A DNA stretch of 64,000 nucleotides from Artemia franciscana (taxonomy: Eukaryota > Arthropoda > Branchiopoda > Anostraca > Artemiidae), in NCBI RefSeq assembly GCF_032884065.1, contig NW_027063627.1, forward strand, positions 1,900,038 through 1,964,037, read 5' to 3'. The notes under the pieces were generated by a model. It was not told the DNA's origin and searched no databases. It saw only the letters and a program-made list of their open reading frames with translations. The translations under genes were made by a program, and so were the position numbers. Shown here in pieces: positions 10,841 through 23,478 of this stretch (positions within the stretch are counted from its first letter, which is position 1; each line of letters starts with the position of its first letter).

Positions 10841-12706
10841 AAAGAGTAAAGTGAAAAGATTCCGTCGTAGCTAATTTTTCAACAATGATTCTTTTCATTA
10901 GAGAAGTGAGAGTGACTTCGCTGAAATTTGTGAATCATTGAGACAGCTCTTGCAGTAAACGTCCAAAAATCTGGAGATGTGTTGCCGGTCTAGAACTAGA
11001 CATTGTACCTCATACACTTGCCATATCAGCTCCTGTAATGAGCGCAATTAGGCTATGGACTAGAAATAACACTTTGGGAATTTCATTTTGTAGCAACTGA
11101 TCAATAGAATATATACAAAATGATCATTTTATGTATGCAGAAAGAGGCAAAGATTACCAATTTTTTGGTGATTCTATTCATTCAAGGAAAGCTGTTTAAG
11201 AAAATGGAAATGTTGGGACTATTTAGGCCCTGAATCCTATAGTTGGTGAAAGCTCGTTCCTCAAAGTTACTTTAAATTAAAATCATTACTATTTATATCC
11301 ATCATTATCATTATACATGTCCCATTACTTTGTATCAGGGTGGTGGCTTATGAATATAAATAAAGATTACTTGTTATGTGGCATCTTTTGGATGTTAGAC
11401 TTATTTTATTTTTTTTTAATTGCGAAAATCTTGCAAATAAATAAACAAGCAAAGCAGAAAATAGAGATGAGAAATAACATAAAAGGGTTAAGACATAGCA
11501 AAAAGAATATATAGTGAAAAAACCTGCTTCCTTTATTAATGTTACAAAACAAGCACCTGAATAAGGATTTCGTACCCTTACATGACTCTGGTATCAATGA
11601 GAAACAGCCTTTCCCAACACAGCAAAAAGGGGCCAGCCTGGTCGTCACTTTGTCCATTTATCAGTTAAGTTACGTGAAAATGTTTACATTAATACGTATA
11701 AAGTTGAATAAATTGTATCTTAATTTTTCTCTTATGTAACTTTCCTAATTTTGTCGTCAAGGTGAAATTTTTTAAAATTAGCTAAATTAAAATATGCTAA
11801 AATTAAAGTAAATTAATGTAGAAAAAATATACAATAAGTATCATAAGCCACAAGGCGACAGGTTTGACTGGATTTTTTTATGTCAACTCCATTTGGTAAA
11901 GAAAGTTAATAAGAACGGTAGAAACTGGAACTAGGGTAATGTAGGAACTAGGATCTAATTCTTAGGATGAATCCAGGAACTGGGACAGCTCAAAGAAAAG
12001 AAACGTTTATATTCAGGTATTTAGGCTGAGCTAATTAAAAAAATTCTATGTTGTATTCTTATCAAATTGAGATCGGTAGTGCACATTCCTAAACCGATTA
12101 TGCTTGATCGATCCTAAGCGGTGCATATTACTGAAGTTGTCCTCATAACAAGTAAGAAAGGGTTATAACGACTCTTGGGGAATGTTTCCAAGCTTTAGTA
12201 TGTTAGTGTATTATGATTTTTCTTTTCCATAATGGACATTCGTATCCTAATGGAAAAATGTCGGAGGCTCTTTAAAGCAAATGCAAAACTTATAAGCGAA
12301 GAAAATCCTCTGGGAAGTGTCATTAATAATCAGATAGCAGAATGGAATTTGCTCTTTGTTGAAACTGCAGTTTCCTATTAGGCTTTTCTTGGTTTGTGCC
12401 AAGTTGACTTGTGCTTTGTGGGATTGTCGTGCAAATTATGATGGCAGTTGTGTTTACTGATGTAGATTTGGCTTGCAGCAAGACCAATCCATCTGGTCAT
12501 TTTCCTCTCAGCTAAAAGAAGATTATCAAGAAACATGTCGGTTTTCTTTAGTACAGATCAAGACAGTCGTATTACAGTGATGATGGGGTGACGTACAAAA
12601 TGGCAAATTAAAAAGTTTGTAAACTTAAGAATATGCTTTCTCCACGCCCTTGACTTATAGGGTAAGGCACTTGCCCTTCCTCCCCCGTTCCTGATGGAAA
12701 GGTACA
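10841..12706. other. No supported feature
   Basis: AT-rich sequence. Overlapping open frames on both strands at 11317-11739 lack any recognisable domain. Confidence 0.5.
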
Positions 12707-14140
12707 TGACTTTCTTAGATATGGTGGATATGAAGTAAGAAATAAGCTACTGAAGATTATGGATGAGATTTTTGAAAGTGGAATATACCTACCGATTCTA
12801 GGAAAACCCTAATCCAACCCCTGTATAAGAAAGGTGATCAGGTTCAGTGTGGTGATTATAGAGGCATTAGCCTGGTCTCTGTAGGTAGCAAATTACTTAC
12901 TATGATGATACTTCTCATACTGAGAGGGGATGTAAACAATGTTTTAACAGAAGAACAGTGTGGTTTTATGAAGGGTAGAAGATGCGTCGACCGAGTGTTC
13001 ACTCTTACGTTAATAATTGAGAAGTGCCTGAGTCATCAAACGCCTTTGGTCCTCAGTTTTACAGATTATGAGAAAGTATTCGATTCAGCTGATAGAAGAG
13101 CTTTAGCGAAGGTCTTATCCTTGTATAGTATACCAGACAAATACACTAAGGTGATTACTGTTATGTACGAGAATAGCCCTGCTTTGGTTAAAGTAGGAAA
13201 TGAGGCTAGTAGCTCGTTTCGTATTAAATCAGGAGATAAGCAGATCTGTTTTCTATCCCCATTTATGTGGATCATTTTGCTGGACTCTGTCTCAAGGAGC
13301 ACAGGAAAGGCAATGGGAGTTAACAGAATCAAATGGAGAAGAAAACTTTCCTGGACTTAGATTATGCTGATGATCTAAGCGTTCCTAGAGGAAAGCGTGA
13401 GCAAAATGAATTAACTTTTTGAATTTTTTTAAGTTTAGGGTGCTTGAATAGTTTTGCAAATTAATGTTAAGATGACTATTTCGCAAAGGCTAGGAATACG
13501 TGAAGATGAAAAGGTGACGTTGCGTAAAGAAAAGATCGATAAAGTGGACAGCTTCATTCACCTTGGTAGCATTATTGACAAAGACAGTGGGAGCAGTGAT
13601 GATGTTAAAAGTATAATAGGGTGTTTTTCACAATTGAAAAGAGCTTAGAAGAATAGAAAGATACGTCTACGAACCAAGATTAGAATATTATTAGCTATAG
13701 TGACAACAGTGATCAAACATAGTTCTGAAGCATGGGCTTTCCAAAAAACGGAGGAAGAATTGATAGGTGTTTCCCAGAGAAATTGCCTACGGTTTGTTTT
13801 GAGTACCTGGCTGACTGACCGTATTCCAAGCAGTAAGCTGCACGAAAAGTTGAATCCCACTTTCTAAGGCTATAATAAGGGTAAGGTTCAAATGGCTAGG
13901 TCACGTCTCTTGGGTGAGGGATGACAGATTGTCATTTTTGGCCAACCGTCTTGGGCTAAAGGGAATTCAAGTCGTCCGAGGTACGGGTGGGAGTGATTTA
14001 AGAGAAATGAGAACTGCCTGGGAGGGTGTGAAGAAAGTGTCTTTGAATAGATTAGAATCGAGGAGGAGCGTGTGTAGCTGGGCTGGCATCTTGTTGCTTG
14101 GTTGATCGGTAGCTGTTAGTAGCAGTAGTAGTAGTAAACT
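12707..14140 (+). mobile_element. RTE-like LINE, 5'-truncated and decayed copy 1
   Basis: Encodes the reverse transcriptase and C-terminal region: a 'gdYRGISLVSVGSKLL'-like block near 12850, EEQCGFMKGRRCVDRVFTL near 12955, the palm catalytic LDYADDLS at 13357-13380 (YADD at 13363-13374), and the C-terminal 'GSIIDKDSGSSDDVKS' region near 13565. Several frame changes and stops interrupt the coding. It ends in a short (AGT/TAG)n tail at about 14115-14138. Homologous to copies at 16630 and 22735. The 5' part (endonuclease) is missing; homology to copy 2 starts near 12707. Confidence 0.85.
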
Positions 14141-14876
14141 AAGGCAGATTAGGTATCCTCATTGAGTGTTAAAATTTCGCTTAAATTTAGATTATATTCC
14201 AGCAATTTAGTTGCTAGAAGTACCACTCTAGCGTTGCCTGTTGGACTTCAATGTATGTTTATTTATTCTCAGAGCTATTTAATTTGGAAGGGGTGGTAAT
14301 ATAAAATTTAAAGAGAACTGATTCAATTGGAAATCGAAAGTTCTAGTTTTCTTTTTCAGAGTCAAAAGTAATCGGAAGAGATCCAGACCTACTCCCACGC
14401 CATTTTAATCTGCCCTCCTACAAAGCCATCCTTTCAAAACTTTGAGATGGCTCAGGTTTTGTTCAGGTTAGTCTAAATGTGAAACAGCTATGTCTCTAAA
14501 AAAGACATGGTCCTTCACACCCCCTGGGACAAGGGCTATTAATTATGTATATTGCCCGTTCTTTATTGCAGGGTTCATTATTGGGAACGATGGATTTATA
14601 ATTATGAGAAGAAACCAGCCGATCGTTCTGGGAAATTTCAAACACAATTCATTGGTTTTCGTTGATATGAGGATTCTTTTTGCTGTATTAGAAATTATTT
14701 TATATAAAAAGTCCCATCTCGATCTAAGAATTGTTTTCAGTAACGCGCAAATGACGGTTTGGTAGCCATTCCAGGTTTCAATTTCTTCCTTTAAGATTTT
14801 ACGTAAATTTCGTCGCCGAACCCACAAATGAGAAGAAACAAACGAAAAATCCGGACTAAACAACAATGGCTGTAGA
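14141..14876. other. Overlapping unrecognised open frames
   Basis: Two open frames of about 90-110 codons overlap on opposite strands (14490-14765 plus; 14881-14543 minus). Neither shows a domain I recognise and neither has a clear splice or promoter context. Probably noncoding or old repeat. Confidence 0.3.
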
Positions 14877-16050
14877 GCCAAATTTTCAGCAATTTTATAA
14901 TGAGGTAGATTATGCCAGTTAAACTAGATCAATCTTGCCAGCTGCCTATAAACTATGTAAAAAATTTTTTTTGAAAATGAGATTGGTGAATGAAACTTTC
15001 AGGAATCATTCTAAATCATTTTCATCTGTGAAAATGCACCTCTCTCTCATGGCTCCAGATATAACTCCAGTATATATAAAAAAAAATAAAACAATCATAT
15101 TGCTATTTTGCTATGTGCAGTAGGTTTCTATTAATGGGCTGAAGAGCCCAATTTTCAGCATTTTATAATGAGGTAGATTATGCCAGTTAGGCTAAATCAA
15201 TATAGCCTATAAGTTACACAAGATCTTTAAAATTCTAGTTAATTGATTTCTTGCTATCTCAGAAAGGGTTTAGGTTAGGAAAATAAAACTTTCAGGGATG
15301 AATCTACAGACTAAAGTATGTCCTGGGAGGGTATTTAAAGCAACTACCTCCACTCCTTCTACCTCTAGAGGGCTCTAACATTTGGTGACCTTTAAAAATA
15401 TGTGTGTTATAAAAGTGAAACCTTGCAAAATGGATCTTCTGCTTAATTGAAGTACAACAAAATTGTTTTCAGCTTCATAACTTTGCTCAACTCCATTTTA
15501 TAAGGTTTTAAAGATATACAAATAAATTTCCTAAATTTGGAAAAAAAAACATCAATATGGCTCAAAATTCTATTCAAATAACAGTAATTATATTTTCAGA
15601 ACTATAGCCTAGGCAGAGAAAAAACAACTAGGCTAGTTACTGAAAATTAAAATGTTGTTTTGTCAAAATTTCAATAGGTGTAGACCTGTCATGTAGGCAA
15701 GTTTCAGGGCCCTCTAGAGAGAGAAGGAGTAGATGTGGGTACTTTAAAATACCTTCCTGGGACATACTTTAGCCTGTAGACCCATCCCTGTAAGTTTCAT
15801 TTTCCTAACCTAAACCCTTTCCAAGATAGCAAGAAGTCAATTAGCCTAACTAAATTTTACCCACAAAATCTTCCTTTTGAAAATAAGCTAGGGGAATCAT
15901 TCTGAATCACATTTCTATCTGAGACAAATGCACCCTCTCTCCTATATTCCTACAAAATATAGGCCTATAGAACAACAAAACTAAAACAATCAAATTCATA
16001 CTTTATAATATGAAGTATGTTTCTATTAATCAGAGTATCATTTTGACAGG
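14877..16050. repeat. Composite of direct and inverted repeats
   Basis: A segment with 'ataatgaggtagattatgcc' occurs at about 14897 and again at about 15168 (direct, spacing ~270). Sequence from about 15230 to 15385 is the inverted partner of 15690-15860 (landmarks 'ggtttaggttaggaaaat' and its complement). The 14960-15130 part recurs directly at 15880-16040. The whole behaves as a fold-back element with repeated ends. Confidence 0.7.
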
Positions 16051-16177
16051 TAATCATTTTGACAGGTCAAGAAACCATTTAACAAAGAAATACAAACCAT
16101 ATTAAAAGGTATTGTTTTGTTCTATTACTAGATAGGTCCATTAGGGGGTGAGGGTATGGTAAATATATCATTATTCA

Positions 16178-16545
16178 CATTATTGACTTACCTATTAAGT
16201 GAAAATACCACTCAATGCCTTTTTTATGTGCTTTATGAATATATTAATCACTTCTTTTACAAATTCAAATTTAAGCACTTTCTGAGCTTTTTAAAATGAC
16301 AAATTTTCAATTAAAGTATGAGTTATCAGTCATTTTTGACAAAATAATATTGCATTTTCTCAGTTGTTTTTGACAAAATAATTCTACATTGTCTCAGTGC
16401 CAAAATTATTTATAGATAGATTAGGTAAAAAAAAGTTCTTAAATTTGAATTTGCAATAGAAGTGGTTATTATATTTGTAAAGAGCATAAAAAAGGCATTG
16501 AGAGGTATGCTCACTTTATTGGTAAGTCAATAATGTGAACAGTCA
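16178..16545. repeat. Inverted repeat (~100-bp arms)
   Basis: 16178-16285 ('cacattattgacttacc...caaattcaaatttaag') is the diverged reverse complement of 16440-16540 ('cttaaatttgaatttgc...ggtaagtcaataatgtg'), with about 155 bp between the arms. Confidence 0.75.
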
Positions 16546-16629
16546 TACATTTAACAAGAGTGCAGTATCACAAATGCAAATATGAAATAAAGAATATAAA
16601 ATAAAAAAGTCTAAGGTCTCAGTTTTTTT

Positions 16630-18652
16630 AAAATTGTTTTCTTCTGTGAGGGCTTTAATGGTAAAACTCTAGTTTAGCTAAGACTGCAACTAGGAATATT
16701 AGTGAAATAGCTTTAGGTTTAATAGAGAGTAGAAGGAGTTTGTATAAGAGTTATCTGAGTGATAGGTCATATGAAAACAAAAGGAATGTAAAGAAAGTAG
16801 AGAAAGCATTAAAATATGAACTAAGGAGATGTGAAGTAGAGGCCATGGATACAATTGCTGAGGATCTGGAAGATGCAGCTAGATGGCATAATAGTAAAAT
16901 ATTATACTCGCATGTTAATAAATTGAAAGGGAGTAGCCAACCTGGACTAGTCCCAGTTAAAGATAGAAATGGGGCCACAATTAGTGACAAGGAAAAAGTT
17001 AAAGAAAGATGGGTAGAACATTTTGAGAATGCACTCCAAGATACAGTTGCAGGAAAAGATATAGATAAAAATGAAAAAGTTGGTGATACCTTGGATGTGA
17101 AGGAAGATTTGTTTAGTGAGGAAGAATTAGTGACAGTACTAAAAGGATTAAAAAATAATAAGGCTCCAGGTGCTGATAGTATGATTAATGTGTTTCTTAA
17201 ATATGGTGGCTCTGAGGTTAGGAATAAGCTACTGAAGATTATGAACATGATTTTTGAAAAAGGGGAAGTACCAAATGATTTTAGGAAAACCTAAATTAAG
17301 CCACTGTATAAGAAAGGTGACATGAGTGAGTGTCATAATTATTGAGGCATTAGTCTGGTCTCTGTAGGTAGCAAATTACTGAGTAATATAGACTGATAAA
17401 TACTTTTTAGACTGAGAGATGCTGTAGACAAAGTTTTAAGGGAAGAACAATGCAGTTTTAGAAAAGGTAGAGGATGTGTTGACCAAGTTTTCACTCTCAG
17501 ATTAATAATTGAGAAGTCCCTTTGTTGTCAAACACCTTTGGTCCTCAATTTTATCAATTATGAGCAAGCTTTGATTCTGTTGATAGAAGATAGTTAACAA
17601 AGGTCTTATCATTATATGGTGTACCAGAAAAATACATTAAAGTGGTTTGTGCTATGTACAAGAATAATACTGCTGTGGTTAAGGTAGGAAATGAGGTTAG
17701 CAACTGGTTTTGTATTAAATCAGGAGTTAAGCAGTGTTGTGTTCTATCCCCCTTTATATGGATCATCTTGATGGACTTCATCTTAAGGAGCACAGGAAAG
17801 GGAATTGGAGACCACACAATCAAATGGGGAGGAAAAATGCTCCTGGACTTAGATTATGCTGATGATTTAAGCATGTTAGATGAAAGTGTGAGCAAAATGA
17901 ATGAATTTTTAGAGGTTTTGTGAATACAGGGTGCAAAAATAGGCTTGAAAATTAATGTTAAGAAGACTAAGTCACTAAGGCTAGGATTATGTGAAGATGA
18001 ACAGGTGACATTAGGTAGCAAAAAGATTGATCAGGTTGGGAGCTTCAGTTACCTTGGTAGTATTATTAGTAAAGATGGTGGGAGCAGTGAAGATTGGAAA
18101 AGTAGAATAGCTAAGGCTCAGGGTGTTTTTTCACAGTTAAAAAAGTTTGGAAGAACAGAAAGATAAATCTGCAAACCAAGATTAGAATATTGGAAGCTAC
18201 AGTGATGACAGTGGTCACATATGGCTCTGATCCAAAAAGCAGATGAAAATTTACTAGACGTTTTCCAGAGAAATTGCCTACAGATTATTCTGGGTATCTG
18301 GCTGACTGACTGTATTTCAAACAGTAGGTTGTACAAAAAATGTGGTTCAATCCTGCTTTCTAGGGCTATAATGAAAGAAAGGTTGAGATGGCTAGGCCAC
18401 GTTCTACAGATGAAGGATGACAGATTACCAAAAATTGTCCTTTTCAGCCAACCGTCTGGGGCTACATGGAAAGCAGGTTGTCCTTGTCTGGGTTGGGAGG
18501 ATGTCATAAATAAAGATTTAAAGGAAATGGGAACTTCCTGGGAGGGTGTAAAGAGGGAGGCTTTAAATGGATTAGGTTGGAGGAGGAGCGTGCATAGCTG
18601 TGTTGGCCTCAGGCGGCTTGGTGCTGCAGTGAGTTATTAGTAGCAGTAGTAC
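16630..18652 (+). mobile_element. RTE-like LINE, copy 2 (longest RT-bearing copy)
   Basis: An open frame from 16740 gives 184 aa before RT motif 1 and includes 'LKGLKNNKAPGADSM'. The RT continues with EEQC.FRKGRGCVDQVFTL near 17445, 'SGVKQCCVLSPFIW' near 17725, and catalytic YADD at 17855-17866. Then come the C-terminal 'INVKKTKSLRLGL', 'GSFSYLGSIISKDGGSSED' and 'RLRWLGHVLQMKDDRLPK' blocks. Stops and frame shifts separate these pieces, so it is inactive. The ORF ends '...GAAVSY' with a TAG that begins the (TAG)n-type tail at about 18638. The endonuclease domain is absent here but is present in the related fragment at 62.8-63.8 kb. Confidence 0.9.
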
Positions 18653-18654
18653 CT

Positions 18655-19335
18655 TTTGCTAGGGTATCGTGGAAAGGGGTTAAGTTATGAAAATGAAACT
18701 TTCAGGGATGTGTCCACAGATTGAAGTATGTTTGGGAAGGTATTTTTTCCACCTCCTATCTCCACTCCTTCCTCTAAAGGGCAGTGACCTTTGATGACGT
18801 TTAAAATTTTTTGTTTATGAAAGTGAAACCTTGCAAAATCAATCTTCTGTTTAAGTACAGTACAACATAACTGTTTTCACCTTCATAACCTTGCTCAATC
18901 CCAATTTATGATGTTTCAAGACTCTGCAAATACATTTCCTAAATTTAGAAGAAAAAAAAACTATTGATTTGGCTTAAAATTCTACTCAAAATAGCAGAAA
19001 TTACATTTTCAGAACTAAAAGCAGAGACAAAGAAACTGATGACTGAAAATAAAGGTAAAATGTTGTTCTATCTAAATCTCTGTAGGCATAGAGACCTGTC
19101 AAGTAGACAAATTTCTAAGACTAAAACCAGAGACAAAGAAACTGATGACTGAAAATTAAGGTAAAATCTTGTTTTGTCTAAATCTCAATAGGTATAGAGA
19201 CCTGTCAAGTAAGCAAAACCTACCACATAAAAGCTTGGCAATACCTTCCAGGGTGTATTATTGGCCTTGGAGTCATTACTGAAATTTTCATTTTCCTAAC
19301 TTAACCCCTTTCCAAGACGCAAAAAGTAACCTACT
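18655..19335. repeat. Inverted-repeat element
   Basis: The 18655-18795 arm ('ggaaaggggttaagttatga...') pairs with the reverse complement at 19225-19335 ('cctaacttaacccctttcc'). A 60-70 bp direct repeat ('agagacaaagaaactgatga') occurs inside at 19022 and 19129. It resembles the 15.2-15.9 kb element in sequence, so the two belong to one family and bracket the LINE at 16.6-18.65 kb. Confidence 0.7.
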
Positions 19336-19439
19336 GATCTACCTATTTGATTTAGATATATCTTTTGTAAACTTGAAAGTAGGCTCCTAATCTTAGATAG
19401 GCTAGTTGAAACTTGGCTAGCCAGGCTTGCCTGATTAGA

Positions 19440-20110
19440 ATCACCACAACTTGGTATATTTGTAGTTGACAATACAATTTACCTAGGATGAATAGCCTAT
19501 AAATACATTGCTTGATGCCTTCTTTTATGCTTTTTCAGGGATCAACACCTTTCTGGGACAATTACATTTTTAACTCTTAAAGGGCTGAAAATAGCCCATA
19601 GTAATAAAAAGTTTAAAATGTGCTTATAAGAAAATAACTTGTGAGAAAAAATCGCCATTGGTAAGTTGATTCAGTGATGGTAATTATTTTCATTAGTCTT
19701 AATAGTAAAATTTTATGATGAAAACAAATTTGAAGAATTTTTTGAAAAGATCCAGCACCCCCTCAGGAATGATGTCAGTTCTGCTCTGATGTCCTTCTGG
19801 GGGGAGGGGCTCAAGACACTCAGACAAAAAATTCCTACAAATTTGTTTTCAAAACAGCTTATCACTATCAAGACTAATGAAAGTAATAATTATCATTCCT
19901 GAATCGGCTAAAAATGATAATTTTTTATTCTAAATTTTTGATTACTATGGAGTATTTTACCTTTTGGGGCCCCATTAAGGGCTTAAAATGTAATTTCCCC
20001 CAGAAGCAATTTTTAATTATGAAAGAGGATAAAAACAGGCATCAAGTGATGCATTCACTTTCATTATAGCCTAATTGTATTGTCAGCTACAAGTTTACCA
20101 ATAACTTTTC
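19440..20110. repeat. Long inverted-repeat element (~250-bp diverged arms)
   Basis: 19465-19600 pairs with 19965-20095 (for example 'ttgacaatacaatt' against 'aattgtattgtcagc', and the 'catcaagtgatgc' region). Inside these, 19660-19750 pairs with 19840-19915 ('attttcattagtctt' against 'agactaatgaaagt'). No coding sequence. Confidence 0.7.
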
Positions 20111-20556
20111 TTTTAATGTTTAAACTTGCACAAAAGTTTCCCTTGCAGCCTAGCCTATTTCAAAACAAGTTTTCTTCTTCACAACTCTCAATCAGGTTGA
20201 ACATATTCATTGAGTCTGTATATGATTTAGATGGTTTATTCTAGGTCTAAGATTCTATGTCCAAGATTAGACAACTTTTTCCAAGAATAGGGACAAGATT
20301 AAAATATGTGTCTGTGATTAAGCTCTATTATCAGCTGTAGTCAGTAATGCTAGCTATTGTAACTATTTTAGGTGTACTGATAGCTATCAGCACATTTAAA
20401 ATAGTTGGTATTATATATTAATACAGTGTGTATGCTAATTACATTCTTATTAACCCTGGAACACTTGTCACTTCCTAGAGTTGTATTAATACTGTCACTC
20501 CATAAATATTATGATTCCAACTGTGAATGCCTACAAAAAAGAAGCAGAGTTAATAA

Positions 20557-20558
<2 letters not shown>
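20111..20558. other. No supported feature
   Basis: AT-rich; nothing recognised. Confidence 0.4.

Positions 20559-20611
<53 letters not shown>
20559..20611 (-). repeat. T53 run: poly(A) tail of a minus-strand insert
   Basis: Fifty-three uninterrupted T on the plus strand. On the minus strand this is a poly(A) tract following the sequence at 20613-21020. Confidence 0.9.
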
Positions 20612-20612
<1 letters not shown>

Positions 20613-20614
<2 letters not shown>

Positions 20615-21020
20615 GTGCACTGACTACATATGAAAGATTACAAAATAAGAGAACTAATCAAAATTGTTAAATTGCTGCCACAAGGGGTTCACATCTTCAT
20701 TTGATGTTCAGTACTGATGGCCTCACCACACTTGGTACAGAATGTGATTGGCATCTAACAGACGCTTGAGGGGCAGAGTGAGAAAATTTTTCTGTTTTCT
20801 GTCCTGAGATGCTGGGCTTCTAGAAGGACTAGCGATTGCTGCAATATTTTAATGTGTTCTCAGAGTGAGTGGCTCAAATGTTTACCTAAGAGCCTTTACT
20901 CTATGTGAGGCTGCATTATCTGTTGGCAGAGTTCCCTCATGTAGCATTTCCTTGTAGGGGACTTCCATCCAATCTTTCTGCTTTTGAAGCTGTATACCTT
21001 ATAAAAGCTAATAGAAGTGT
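20613..21020 (-). mobile_element. Probable retroposed sequence ending in poly(A)
   Basis: Minus-strand sequence running into the A53 tract, richer in GC than its surroundings, as expected of a retrocopied transcript. One minus-strand frame contains MPITFCTKCGEAISTEHQ, a possible half of a zinc ribbon, but the frame is short and closed soon after. Parent gene not recognised. It could be a processed pseudogene, a SINE or a LINE end. No convincing target-site duplication was found. Confidence 0.4.
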
Positions 21021-22730
21021 TGTTCAGGAGCCCATAAAGTTAATAATAATAAAGAAGTTACTAATAACATAAAGCATAAAGATAAATAACATAAACATAA
21101 AGTTAGTAATACATAAAATACACCTTTTAGTTTTCCTCAAACAGGACATGTAACTATACACTTGGTTGAAAGTAACAATTGAACCTTTAGTCAAGTTGTA
21201 TTGGTTGATGACTTCTGGTTTTCAACTTTGGTAGGCCAAAGAAGGTCTCTTGTAAATTATAGACAATAGAAATATCATTTGTTCTGTTTTGGGATGCATA
21301 AAACTGTGGTAAGCTCCTGATCAAAGTAAAACATTGAACTCCATTCAGAACACCTACCTTGCATAATATTCATTGGAGTCTGCTGTTTTCTAAATCCTCC
21401 AGGTTTTCCCTGATTGGATTTTCTTCAGTCACTAAGAATTTAGATGTTATTGTCTTAATTGCTTACATCAAGCAATTCTTGTATCTGTTTTACTCTAAGC
21501 CTTCTAAAAGCTATGTAAAAGGAAAAAGAAAAAGAGACAAAAATGTGCACTGTCTGTAATGTTCAGGCTCCTGAGGACACATACACATTTTTACATAAGT
21601 AGATGTTGAAATTAGATTTTCAACAACTTTTTTCACATGAAAACTGACACAATTCCAAAAAAACTACTAAACATGCAAACTCTGATTTTAGCAAAAAAAA
21701 AGTTACACTTTTACTGTTGCTTTTATAAAATTTACTACTTACCCTTGTTATCTTGGAAACAAGCAGGGGTCTGTTAAACTCTGAACTTGCCTGATAACTA
21801 GGGTCTTGAAAAAAGAATTTATTTGAAGTCATGTCTTGTAATCTACATGGGAATTTCAAAAAAACAGTCTGATGACTGTAAAATTTACAAATCAACAGTG
21901 TTCCAGGGTTATAGGAACCTAGATGAATCCAATAGTGAATTAATCTGATTTTTAGGTGGTAGAGTAAAGATTTCACAGTGACTTTAAAAGTCTTTATTAG
22001 CTGTCTGATTATCCTGTAATGTTTGCTGTTATTGCAGGTGCATTAACCACTATCAATGGCGTGATTTTGTCAAAATCTTGTATTAGGGGAGGGGGATTGA
22101 TTCTCAAATCAAATGGAAATGATATTGAAATCTGAAAAATGAACCATATAGTACCAAAAAAGCAAAGATATACAGTACTAAAGAAAATTTACCCATACTT
22201 GTGGATGTTTGAATTATGAAGGTTGATCTTAGTTTTCACAGGATTTTTGAAGAAATTAAGTTTCACCTGAGGGGAGGGGGGCAAAATGTGATTTGGGGGC
22301 ACTTACCCCCTGTCCCCCATAGCAGGGCTTGGTAAAGTCTCAGGCTATATACAGCAATTTATCGATTTTTGGTTTGAATCATTTTTTGTGCTTATTTATT
22401 GTCTATAGTTTGATCATAATGCCAATTAAAGTAATTAAAATACAGAAGAAGAAAAACAACAAAAAACCTGCAAACTTTTGTGTATAGGCTAACACTGACA
22501 ACCAGGCATTATTGTATCAGTATTCTACATTCCTAAGTGTCTTTTTAGGCTATTTAGTATTGTGCTGCAATTATGTATTTATTTTCGATTAAACAAAATG
22601 CTGAAATGTGAATTTGGGATGAAGAATTCTGGTACTCCATGAAATGCATTTTGATTGCAAGTTTTGGATTACAATTGCAAATGTTTGTTGGAACCATGCT
22701 AAGAACTCTGATAAGATAGTGTTGGTGAAA
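21021..22730. other. No supported feature
   Basis: AT-rich. A minus-strand frame of 118 codons (21976-21620) shows no recognisable domain and has biased AT-rich composition; probably chance. Confidence 0.45.
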
Positions 22731-22734
22731 TAGT

Positions 22735-23478
22735 ACTACTACTACTACTACTAATAACTCACTGCAGCACCAAGCCGCCTGAGGCCAACACAGCTATGCA
22801 CGCTCCTCCTCCAACCTAATCTATTTAAAGCCTCCCTCTTTACACCCTCCCAGGAAGTTCCCATTTCCTTTAAATCCTTATTTATGACATCCTCCCAACC
22901 CAGACAAGGACGACCTGCTTTCCATGTAGCCCCAGACGGTTGGCCAAAAAGGACACTCTTCGGTAATCTGTCATCCTTCATCCGTAGAACGTGGCCTAGC
23001 CATCTCAACCTTTCTTTCATTATAGCCCCAGAAAGCGGGATTGAACCACACTTTTCGTACAACCTACTGTTTGAAATACGGTCAGTCAGCCGGGTACCCA
23101 GAACAATCCGTAGGCAATTTCTCTGGAAAACATCTAGTAAATTTTCATCTGCTTTTCGGAGTGTCCATGCTTCAGAGCCATATTTGACCACTGTCATCAC
23201 TGTAGCTTCCAATATTCTAATCTTGGTTTGTAGGCTTATCTTTCTATTCTTCCAAACTTTTTTTAACTGTGAAAAAACACCCTGAGCTTTAGCTATTCTA
23301 CTTTTAACATCTTCACTGCTCCCACCATCTTTACTAATAATACTACCAAGGTAACTGAAGCTCCCAACCTGATCAATCTTTTCATTACCCAAGGTCACCT
23401 GTTCATCTTCACTTATTCCTAGCCTTAGTGACTTAGTCTTCTTAACATTAATTTCGAGCCTATTTTAGCACCCTGAAT
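22735..23478 (-). mobile_element. RTE-like LINE, 3' fragment, copy 3 (minus strand)
   Basis: The minus-strand frame from 23398 to 22751 reads 215 codons without interruption: 'GSFSYLGSIISKDGGSSEDV', 'RLRWLGHVLRMKDDRLPK', 'GWEDVINKDLKEMGTSWEG', ending 'GLRRLGAAVSY'. Coding homology continues to about 23470 (KINVKKTKSLRLG region). The terminal TAG stop runs straight into a (TAG)n tail (plus strand TACTACTAC..., 22735-22752). The open C-terminal frame and high similarity to copy 2 suggest this is the youngest of the fragments. Confidence 0.9.

Noticed and set aside
13645-13860. Minus-strand frames over the LINEs (also 17554-17823, 18118-18507, and plus 22884-23285) as genes
   Set aside because: They are antisense shadows of the LINE coding sequence.
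14490-14881. Overlapping 91- and 112-codon frames on opposite strands as genes
   Set aside because: No recognisable domain, no splice sites, and mutual overlap; chance in AT-rich DNA is likelier.
21620-21976. 118-codon minus frame as a gene
   Set aside because: Composition is typical of AT-rich chance frames and no motif is present.
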